Below the pieces are notes generated by a model. That model was not told the origin of the DNA and made no database searches. It worked only from the letters and a program-made list of their open reading frames with translations. A DNA stretch of 19,901 nt from Lachnospiraceae bacterium UBA3711 (GTDB lineage: Bacteria > Bacillota > Clostridia > Lachnospirales > Lachnospiraceae): the NCBI GenBank assembly GCA_002371345.1, contig DFHY01000034.1, positions 1-19,901 of the forward strand, written 5' to 3'. Below are positions 14,083 to 19,901 of the stretch, one piece after another. The number at the start of each line of letters is the position of its first letter. Position 1 is the first letter of the stretch. The position numbers and the translations under genes were made by a program.

Positions 14083-15099
14083 TTAATACTCTGCCATAAG
14101 ACCGACTCTTCTTCCAAATCCATCACAGTTCCTTGCCTGCTTTACAGATTTAGTCCCCGTCACAACAAGTTTGTACATAGAAGGCCGATTGGGTTCTGTA
14201 TCAGTTGAAGAGCTATGAGTATTACTCCACTCAATTTGACTCGGGCAATGCTTTGATCCCCATACATAAGTATACACTTCAGAACGCGTATCGGTTATTC
14301 CACGGCCTTGACTATCTATATGGTAATATCTATACTGATATCCCTTGGGATAACCATATTTATCATAAGTTGTCTTTATGGACAAATTAGCCTGAGTTCC
14401 TTTCTCGGTTGTGGTAACTTTCTTTAATACTCCATTTTTTGTATACTCATACTTTGTTGCGCCTTGGATCTTTTTCTGGCCTTTCTTTGTCACTTCAAAT
14501 ACATTATAGTACTTTTCTCCGGATACCTTATCTGTAACCTTTCCAACTGCAGTGTTCTTATTATAAGAATACTTTGCTGTATTATTCGTGTACTCCGGAA
14601 GACTTCCACTCGTATAAGTTCTTACATAAGAAGAAGAAGTCTTATTTAGTTTATTCCCTTTAAATTTATACTTGGAACTACCGGTTTCGGAGCTAGTAAG
14701 ACTCGCTTTTTCTTTCACATAAACATCAGCATTCTCGTCCCACTTACCCTCATAATCATAATCATTATATACTACTGCTTCCTTATAAATAAAATCCTTT
14801 TTCCACTTATAAGTAGTTTTAGAAATAACATTTCCCAGCACATCATATTTAGTAAACGACTTAATCTTTCCAGTCTTATCATATGTGGCTGTAAAGCTTC
14901 CTTCTTTCACATACTTCCCACTTGTCGGAACCCATTTACCGGTTACCGGATCCTCTTTATAATCTGTATAATCCCACTCATAATACTCACCGGCTGTCGG
15001 TACGTTGACCTTTCCACCCTTCGCGAACGCGCTGATGGACATCAGTGACATAACAAGCACTGTGACCAGCAGGAACGCTATCCTTCTCGTTCTCTTCAT
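14083..15099 (-). CDS. Secreted Tyr/Lys/Thr-rich protein with YD-like repeats
   Basis: No named family is recognised. The protein has 338 residues with a clear signal peptide: MKRTRR, a hydrophobic stretch of about 16, then SISAFA with likely cleavage after residue 26. No sortase, anchor or lipobox motif is present, so it is probably released or held non-covalently. The mature part is almost all short beta-forming units of the type TYDKTGKIKSFTKYD, YEYTKNGVLKKVTTT and TYDKYGYPKGYQYRYY. These resemble the YD/Rhs-like or wrapped beta-sheet repeats of Clostridia surface proteins. The frame opens at 15144, but GGAGG 7 bases before the ATG at 15099 and the signal peptide fix the start. It is visibly richer in A+T than its neighbours, hinting at transfer. 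A strong terminator follows. Confidence 0.85.
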   Translation of the reverse strand: MKRTRRIAFLLVTVLVMSLMSISAFAKGGKVNVPTAGEYYEWDYTDYKEDPVTGKWVPTSGKYVKEGSFTATYDKTGKIKSFTKYDVLGNVISKTTYKWKKDFIYKEAVVYNDYDYEGKWDENADVYVKEKASLTSSETGSSKYKFKGNKLNKTSSSYVRTYTSGSLPEYTNNTAKYSYNKNTAVGKVTDKVSGEKYYNVFEVTKKGQKKIQGATKYEYTKNGVLKKVTTTEKGTQANLSIKTTYDKYGYPKGYQYRYYHIDSQGRGITDTRSEVYTYVWGSKHCPSQIEWSNTHSSSTDTEPNRPSMYKLVVTGTKSVKQARNCDGFGRRVGLMAEY

Positions 15100-15136
15100 C
15101 TTTTTCCCTCCAATTACTGTTTGTGTATAAAGAACT

Positions 15137-15148
15137 AGTTGCAACTAC
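15137..15148. promoter_or_regulatory. 12-bp palindrome upstream of the secreted-protein gene
   Basis: TAGTTGCAACTA is a perfect palindrome about 40 bases before the start codon, next to TTATACAC, which could be a -10 region. It is a candidate operator. The rest of 15149-15368 shows nothing recognisable. Confidence 0.35.
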
Positions 15149-15368
15149 AAGTATGATTGTAACGCAGATGTGGTTTCTATTTGTTCCATGTTAAATAATT
15201 TTCTTTTACAAAATTGTTAAAAAAATAAGACAATCACAGTGCACGTATGCAGTCTGCATCTGCACATTTCACAGGTATCACCATTCATACTTTCTTAACG
15301 TTTTTTATCAAGTCTCACTCTGTGCTCGCTCACATCCTCGACCCGGGACCCAGGTTTTTTACTGCCTC

Positions 15369-15498
15369 CACTCCTGCACTTCCATGTATTTATCACAGTC
15401 TCCGCCCCGCGCTTCTATGCATTTATCACCGTCTCCGCCCCTGCGCTTCTATGCATTTATCACCGCATCCGCCCCTGCGCTTCCATGCATTTGTCCAT
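15369..15498 (-). repeat. 33/34-bp tandem repeat formed from the 3' end of the glycerophosphotransferase gene
   Basis: Four units begin at about 15369, 15402, 15435 and 15469, sharing CGCTTCTATGCATTTATCACCG. The unit at 15469 is the end of the neighbouring gene (its last codons, DKCMEAQGRMR); the others lie beyond the stop and encode versions such as DKCIEAQGRRR and DKCIEARGGD in shifted frames. They look like serial duplications of the gene's tail. Confidence 0.75.
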
Positions 15499-17118
15499 AA
15501 GCCGGAGCAGCCGTGAGGTGGCGTGTCCGTCGCAGCCGCTCATGAAGCGGTATTTGAACTCCCTTACTCTCGCAAGGTCAAAGCCGGCTTCGCTTCCGTG
15601 ATCCGTGAGAACATTAATCACGTCCTGTGTCGTTGAGCAGACCGGTCCGGGCATCATCTCGGAGATCGGATAGTAAAATCCGCGCTCATCAAGATAGTTC
15701 TCCATGTCAAACGCGAAGAAGATCATCGGCCGCTCAAATAACGAATACTCGAAGATCAGCGACGAGTAATCCGTGATACAGATATCCGCCGCAGTCAGCA
15801 GCTCTTCGATCGCCAGCTGGTCTGTCATATCGAAAGCAAAATCACCGCAGCCCTCAGGTATCTTCGGACGATCCTTTGCCCTGACAAAGGGATGATGATT
15901 AATCAGGAGGACGTAGTCCTTGCTCAGCGCGCGCTTCATCTCCCGGATATCCAGGGCATCCGGTGAAGCAGCCCTCCCGACCGTCCCCCGGAAGGTCGGC
16001 GCATAGAGAATGATCTTCTTTCCAGGCACCAATGAAAGATCAGGGACGTGTTCGCGATCCGCCGCACGGTCCGAGTACACATCGCCCAGTCTCGCGTATA
16101 TCTCATGTGATGACATCCTGTGGCCTGCATCAGCAGGATCGGAGACGCCGGAGTTTCCCGAGCCGCTGCCAAGGAACAGCCTCGGAGCCATCCTCCTGAG
16201 GATCCACGCCACCTTCTCCCTGGCCTTCTTCCGGTATGAGCTGCTGAAAAACATGTCTGTCCTGCTCACTCCGACAGGAATTATCCGTTCCGGATGATCC
16301 TCCATATGAAATGCCTCGGCGTAAGCCCATTCGACCTCGGGCGCCGACACGGTAACATAAGAAAAGTTCCTGTGAACAGGGTACTTCTCAAGATCCTCTC
16401 TTGTCGTGCCGAAGCCTGATCCCACCGCGCTGTATCCGAATTTTTTAAATGCACCGCAGGCATGCCATGTCTGGATTACAGTTGTTTCCGGCCGGATCGG
16501 AAGACTGCTCAGGAAGTACGAAACCTCATTTACGAATATAAACTGAGCCCTGGCAAGCTTCGGAATAGCGCTCAGACAGTTCTTCATTACGATGCCGCGG
16601 TTCTCCATCCCTTCACGAATGCAGATGACGGACATCTCCCACCTGAAGCCGTCTCCCCGGTGCCTCCTGTCCCTGCCTCTGCCATGTTCAGAATCTCTCG
16701 TGTTCTGTATGGCACTGTCAGATTCAGAATCTCTCGTGTTCTGTATGATGCTGCCCGCTTCAGACTCACTGATGCTCTGATCCGCAGCCCGCCTGCTGCC
16801 AGCAGTAATTCCCTGTTCAGTCTTCAGCATATTCCGCGCGGCATTATCATCGGACAGTTCGCCTGATACGTCACGAACCTCGCCGCCGCGGCCGGCTTCC
16901 TCCTCATCGAGCCGCTGGTTCCTCTTCTCAAGAGCCGCACGGATCATGCGGAAATTATCTGTTATCCCTTTCTCACGAATCTCGAGGAACACAACATTTC
17001 CGGGGATCACAGAAGCTTTGCACGCGGCACGGTACCGCGACGGGTACAGATTGTTCAGAGTGAAATTCTTGTATGAATCGCGCACAACAGCGCGGATCGA
17101 TTTCTTTTCAGCTTCCAT
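15460..17118 (-). CDS. CDP-glycerol glycerophosphotransferase-family (TagF-like) enzyme
   Basis: Family enzymes move glycerol- or ribitol-phosphate from CDP-polyols onto teichoic-acid-like chains at the inner face of the membrane. Diagnostic stretches are VIQTWHACGAFKKFGYS (catalytic-region His about 219), NFSYVTVSAPEVEWAYAEAF, ILYAPTFRG, LLINHHPFV (about 405) and ADICITDYSSLIFEYSLFERP (about 445-463). The core matches the ~380-residue Glyphos_transf domain. Two hydrophilic insertions interrupt it: about residues 68-158, Ser/Glu/Arg-rich with a duplicated QNTRDSE unit, and about 317-364. The frame is open to an ATG at 17190, but that codon has no ribosome site, while GGAG lies 7 bases before the ATG at 17118, so 552 residues are preferred. 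It is divergent from two exported phosphodiesterases that could act on the same polymer. The exact acceptor and polyol are not readable. Confidence 0.88.
   Translation of the reverse strand: MEAEKKSIRAVVRDSYKNFTLNNLYPSRYRAACKASVIPGNVVFLEIREKGITDNFRMIRAALEKRNQRLDEEEAGRGGEVRDVSGELSDDNAARNMLKTEQGITAGSRRAADQSISESEAGSIIQNTRDSESDSAIQNTRDSEHGRGRDRRHRGDGFRWEMSVICIREGMENRGIVMKNCLSAIPKLARAQFIFVNEVSYFLSSLPIRPETTVIQTWHACGAFKKFGYSAVGSGFGTTREDLEKYPVHRNFSYVTVSAPEVEWAYAEAFHMEDHPERIIPVGVSRTDMFFSSSYRKKAREKVAWILRRMAPRLFLGSGSGNSGVSDPADAGHRMSSHEIYARLGDVYSDRAADREHVPDLSLVPGKKIILYAPTFRGTVGRAASPDALDIREMKRALSKDYVLLINHHPFVRAKDRPKIPEGCGDFAFDMTDQLAIEELLTAADICITDYSSLIFEYSLFERPMIFFAFDMENYLDERGFYYPISEMMPGPVCSTTQDVINVLTDHGSEAGFDLARVREFKYRFMSGCDGHATSRLLRLMDKCMEAQGRMR
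16687..16747 (-). repeat. Duplicated 36-bp unit inside the glycerophosphotransferase gene
   Basis: A 25-base stretch starting TTCAGAATCTCTCGTG is identical at 16687-16711 and 16723-16747, 36 bp apart. It encodes two copies of IQNTRDSE in the first hydrophilic insertion and keeps frame. Confidence 0.8.
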
Positions 17119-17319
17119 TATTCCGCTCCAGGTGATATTGTCTTTAATAGCCAACAGCAAAGTTCCTTTTGTCGTCGGCTGCATCTTCATATGCTTGAAT
17201 TACTATTACCTTATCCCGATGCGCAGACCACTCCGCTGCTCGCAGGTCCGCTCTCCGCTACGGTCCGCACTATGCAAACATCCGCCGAACGTCCGGCGCC
17301 TGCATGCCCGGATATTCAT

Positions 17320-17343
17320 ATTATACAGACATACCGGCAATAA
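17320..17343 (-). promoter_or_regulatory. Candidate promoter of the glycerophosphotransferase gene
   Basis: A perfect TATAAT lies on the minus strand at 17325-17320; the -35 region at a 17-base distance is poor (TTACGT). ACCGGCA (17333-17339) and TGCCGGT (17361-17367) form an inverted repeat over the upstream side and may be an operator. Confidence 0.4.
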
Positions 17344-17455
17344 CGTAAAGAAATAATCACTGCCGGTTCGTCCAATTCATCCGACAATTCACTCGCCTGT
17401 TCATTTTTTCTCTTGCCCGTTTTCCCGCCTGCATGTAAAATGTCCACACGGGGAG

Positions 17456-17513
17456 CATGATCATTTCTGTGAACAGGTGTCTGACATGATCATTTCTGTG
17501 AGCAGGTGTCTGA
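17456..17513 (+). repeat. 29-bp tandem direct repeat upstream of the first phosphodiesterase
   Basis: Two adjacent units (17456-17484 and 17485-17513) differ at one base. Each starts with CATGATCAT, containing the palindrome ATGATCAT, and ends GGTGTCTGA. They lie 52 bases before the ATG, just ahead of CTGAAA-AGCCTG-TTTCAG and a GATATAAAT -10-like sequence, the place for tandem operator sites. Confidence 0.7.
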
Positions 17514-17564
17514 AAAGCCTGTTTCAGCGGATATACATGATATAAATAAGGGGAGTGTATTTCT

Positions 17565-18620
17565 ATGAACCAGTCTTTGTCAGCACGGGGCCGTTCAGGT
17601 TCCCGGCTGTTGATGATCTTTTCTTTTTTTCTGCTGCTTCTGCTGATGGTTCCGGGATTCCGGATGAAAGCCGAGGCTCAGATCACATTTGACAGGGCGG
17701 AAGTCAATGTCCTCCGCGGGCAGACACGGAAGCTGAAGGTCAGGTGCAGTTCGAAGTATAAGATCCGCTCATCCGACAAAAGTATAGCTAAGGTCACTCA
17801 CGCCGGAATTGTTACCGGCATGAAAAACGGCACCTGCCGGATCATCGTGACCTGCGGCAGTGAGACCGCTTCGATCCAGGTAAATATCATGTCCTCCATC
17901 CGTTCTTCCGAGACTCTGTTCATCGGACATCGCGGATATCAGGACAGGTACCCGGAGAACACGATCTCTTCATTCAGGGGCGCGCTGAATTATGGCGCCG
18001 GCGGCGTGGAATTCGACTTATGGAGGACAGAGTCCAATGATCTGCTTGTATTCCATGATCAGAGTCTCGCACGGATGTGCAAATACAGCAAAACGATTGA
18101 GGAGGTTACCGCAAAGAGCCGCTCAAAATACAAGGTCAGAGCAAACGGGAAAAAGGATGTCATTCCCACACTTGATGAAGCCGTGAGCTTTCTTTCGAAA
18201 AAGGGAAAGGTCGCATTTATCCACTTGAAAAGACCGCATGTTATGATCGGATCCGCGGGAGATATGATTGCGAACTGTATCCGCAAATACAACATGGTCT
18301 CAAAAGCAGTAGTATTCTGCTCGAACCTTGATACGATAGCGTATTTTTCATCGCACCACCCGGATATACAGACCGGATATCTGTACCTTAAATCTTCAAA
18401 ACATAATGTTCCTGATTATATAAAACAGGCAAAGTCAGCCGGAGCTTCCTGGTTCTTCCATTATTATTCAACATCTGTGAGTTACAGTAACATAAAGCTT
18501 GCCCAGCAGCTTGGTATGAAAGCCGGCCTGTACAGAACGATCAAACAGAAGACTGTCCTGGATCTTCTCGACTACGGCGCTGACTTTATCATGCTATACC
18601 ACAAACTGATCAAAAAATAG
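17565..18620 (+). CDS. Secreted glycerophosphodiester phosphodiesterase with Ig-like domain (copy 1)
   Basis: This should hydrolyse glycerophosphodiesters outside the cytoplasm, for example lipid head groups or glycerol-phosphate polymers of the wall. Order: a signal peptide (hydrophobic core 15-31, likely cleavage after the AEA ending at about residue 38), a bacterial Ig-like (BIG2-type) domain at about 39-108, then the GDPD barrel from 118 to the end. Catalytic and metal residues visible are His122-Arg123, Glu131 (PENT), Glu149 and Asp151 (VEFD) and His164 (FHD). The strand usually written IEIK reads FIHLK, placing His220 where a metal-binding Glu is expected. The start follows AAGGGGAG about 10 bases upstream. 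The Ig-like domain may hold the enzyme at the wall. A second, closely similar gene follows in tandem and a TagF-like gene is divergent. Confidence 0.93.
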   Translation: MNQSLSARGRSGSRLLMIFSFFLLLLLMVPGFRMKAEAQITFDRAEVNVLRGQTRKLKVRCSSKYKIRSSDKSIAKVTHAGIVTGMKNGTCRIIVTCGSETASIQVNIMSSIRSSETLFIGHRGYQDRYPENTISSFRGALNYGAGGVEFDLWRTESNDLLVFHDQSLARMCKYSKTIEEVTAKSRSKYKVRANGKKDVIPTLDEAVSFLSKKGKVAFIHLKRPHVMIGSAGDMIANCIRKYNMVSKAVVFCSNLDTIAYFSSHHPDIQTGYLYLKSSKHNVPDYIKQAKSAGASWFFHYYSTSVSYSNIKLAQQLGMKAGLYRTIKQKTVLDLLDYGADFIMLYHKLIKK

Positions 18621-18635
18621 TTACTATTCACGGCC
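18618..18635 (+). repeat. Boundary copy of a 1,265-bp tandem duplication
   Basis: TAGTTACTATTCACGGCC at the end of copy 1 recurs exactly at 19883-19900, at the end of copy 2 and the window edge. The stop codon is included, so the duplicated unit covers gene plus spacer. Confidence 0.75.
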
Positions 18636-18704
18636 ACTCTGAACCTTTCATCTGCCGGAGCAGGCTTGCCTGCGTATGGCAGTGAACAGGTTCAGAGCAT
18701 GGCC
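18632..18704 (+). other. Long interrupted hairpin after phosphodiesterase copy 1
   Basis: GGCC (18632-18635) pairs with GGCC (18701-18704), CTGAACC (18639-18645) with GGTTCAG (18689-18695), CTGCC (18652-18656) with GGCAG (18678-18682), and GCAGGC (18660-18665) with GCCTGC (18668-18673). The pairs nest into one rod with bulges. There is no U-run, so it is more likely a stable 3' end or a processing element than a terminator. Confidence 0.6.
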
Positions 18705-18727
18705 GCGAAGCGGGAACTTCCCCATCA

Positions 18728-18807
18728 ACCGTGAACAAAAGCTGCGAAGCAGCGACATACGTGCGGAGCACGGATGGTTCACGGTCTGAGGGGGAAGAGA
18801 CCGTGAA
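18728..18807 (+). promoter_or_regulatory. Leader of copy 2 with two mutually exclusive folds
   Basis: Fold A: ACCGTGAAC (18728-18736) pairs with GTTCACGGT (18777-18785) around GCTGC-GAA-GCAGC (18741-18753) and CGTGC-GGA-GCACG (18760-18772), a three-way junction. Fold B: TTCACGGTCT (18778-18787) pairs with AGACCGTGAA (18798-18807), leaving a 10-base loop just before the AAAGGGGGA ribosome site. The folds share 18778-18785, so only one can form at a time. Confidence 0.6.
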
Positions 18808-18826
18808 TAAAGGGGGATGTGTTTCT

Positions 18827-19885
18827 ATGAACAAGTCTTTACCAGTCCGAGGCCGTTCAGTCTTTCAGCTATGTCTTCTTTTTCTGCTGCTCCTGCTGAT
18901 GATTCCGGGATTCGGGATGAGAGCCGAGGCCCAGATTACTTTTGACCGTGCCGAAGTAAACATAATGAAAGGCCGCTCAAAGAAGATTCAGATATACTGC
19001 AGCACAAAGAAAAAAAAGAATTACAAGGTTCGCTCTACTAACAGCTCCATCGCGACTGTCACCGCTTCCGGCAAAGTACATGGTAAAAAGGCGGGAACCT
19101 GTCAGATTATTGTCACCAACGGAGCTGAGAGTGCTTCAATCTCCGTTCATGTAAGGAATTCCATCCGCTCTGCGGATATGATGTTCATCGGGCACAGGGG
19201 ATATCAGGATAAGTATCCTGAGAATACAATCTCATCATTTCGCGGCGCATTGAAATATGGAGCCGCCGGCGTAGAATTCGACGTATATCTTACAAAGTCA
19301 AATGATCTTTTGATCTTCCATGATCTTGACCTGTCAAGAATGTGCGGAGCTAACGTCCCAATTCATGACATAACCGCTCAATCACGTTTCTTATATAAAG
19401 TGAAAGCACATGGAAAAAATGATATTATTCCAACATTTGAGGAAACGATGCAGTTCCTGGCTTCTCAGGGAAAAATAGCTTATATTCACCTGAAAGAACC
19501 ACATAATATGAACGGTGCTGCAGGAGATGAGCTCGCTGAGTGCATCCGAAGATACGGCATGACAGGAAGGAGTGTCGTGTTCTGCAACAATCTGAATACT
19601 ATCTCTTACTTTCACACTCACCATCCGGATATCGTAACAGGACATCTGTACAATGGCAGTTCCACAATGGAAGCCCTCACCGAGCTCCTCTCCGGAGCCT
19701 CATATGGAGCCACTTACTTTTTTCTCGTGAAGCCAAAGACATTTTCCTACGACCTGGTTCTTAAGGCGCATGAACTTGGTATGAAGATCGGTCTGTATAA
19801 AACAAAAAAAGAGAGCACTATTTTTAATCTTATGGACTATGGCGCGGATTTCGCGATGCTGTACCATAAACTGATTAAAAAATAG
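18827..19885 (+). CDS. Secreted glycerophosphodiester phosphodiesterase with Ig-like domain (copy 2)
   Basis: This is a tandem paralogue of the preceding gene with the same design and length (352 residues): signal peptide with RAEA cleavage near 35, Ig-like domain, GDPD barrel. The catalytic residues are kept (GHRGYQDKYPENT, VEFDVYLTK, IFHD), and so is the unusual IHLK in place of IEIK. Differences are spread through the protein, most densely in the Ig-like domain and in the 270-330 region, so substrate or wall target could differ. The frame is open from 18731, but AAAGGGGGA about 10 bases before the ATG at 18827 mirrors the start of copy 1, and only this start gives a terminal signal peptide. 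A structured 206-base spacer precedes it, with no obvious promoter, so it may be read from the promoter of copy 1. Confidence 0.93.
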   Translation: MNKSLPVRGRSVFQLCLLFLLLLLMIPGFGMRAEAQITFDRAEVNIMKGRSKKIQIYCSTKKKKNYKVRSTNSSIATVTASGKVHGKKAGTCQIIVTNGAESASISVHVRNSIRSADMMFIGHRGYQDKYPENTISSFRGALKYGAAGVEFDVYLTKSNDLLIFHDLDLSRMCGANVPIHDITAQSRFLYKVKAHGKNDIIPTFEETMQFLASQGKIAYIHLKEPHNMNGAAGDELAECIRRYGMTGRSVVFCNNLNTISYFHTHHPDIVTGHLYNGSSTMEALTELLSGASYGATYFFLVKPKTFSYDLVLKAHELGMKIGLYKTKKESTIFNLMDYGADFAMLYHKLIKK

Positions 19886-19900
19886 TTACTATTCACGGCC
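19883..19900 (+). repeat. Second boundary copy at the window edge
   Basis: It is identical to 18618-18635 and suggests that the same structured spacer, and perhaps a third phosphodiesterase gene, continues beyond the window. Confidence 0.7.
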
Positions 19901-19901
19901 G

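Overview
The window reads as a piece of chromosome from an anaerobic Firmicute, most likely a gut-type Clostridia near Lachnospiraceae. The evidence is an NAD(P)-linked [FeFe]-hydrogenase, CDP-glycerol/teichoic-acid type enzymes, strong AGGAGG-type ribosome sites, an NSS-family transporter of bacterial length, and a c-di-GMP-I riboswitch of clostridial style. The taxonomic call is inference from protein flavour; no rRNA is present.

Layout. (1) 1-2950: the 3' part of a NuoF-like hydrogenase subunit (hydB/hndC) and the complete catalytic subunit (hydA/hndD), closed by an intrinsic terminator. (2) 2951-3290: a spacer with three direct copies of a ~34-bp repeat plus one inverted copy that forms the C-terminal tail of the next gene. 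(3) 3220-8536, minus strand: an EamA transporter one base downstream of tex, whose product has a 12-residue-repeat tail, then a PspC-domain protein and an Na+-coupled NSS transporter. (4) 8937-11263, minus strand: an Hpt protein, the collapsed remnant of an APC-permease/receiver hybrid sensor, moaC with a 42-residue insertion, and a Rieske oxygenase. (5) 11264-14080: an AT-richer graveyard with an Rpn/PD-(D/E)XK remnant, the 3' half of an IS91-like transposase with a small acidic ORF, and, on the minus strand, a promoter, c-di-GMP-I riboswitch and terminator with no gene behind them. (6) 14083-15099: a secreted Tyr/Lys/Thr-rich protein. (7) 15460-19901: a CDP-glycerol glycerophosphotransferase-like enzyme, divergent from two tandem secreted glycerophosphodiester phosphodiesterases. 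The tandem repeat appears to continue beyond the window.

How the genes fit together. The hydrogenase subunits form one complex that couples NAD(P)H (and probably ferredoxin) to H2. The final block pairs a polyol-phosphate polymer synthase with exported phosphodiesterases that could trim or scavenge the same polymer. The Hpt and collapsed sensor gene look like the remains of one phosphorelay. The most notable observations are the orphan c-di-GMP riboswitch, the collapsed permease-phosphorelay gene, the duplicated phosphodiesterases with a Glu-to-His change in a metal-site motif and a structured spacer, and hydrophilic repeat expansions in tex, moaC and the glycerophosphotransferase.
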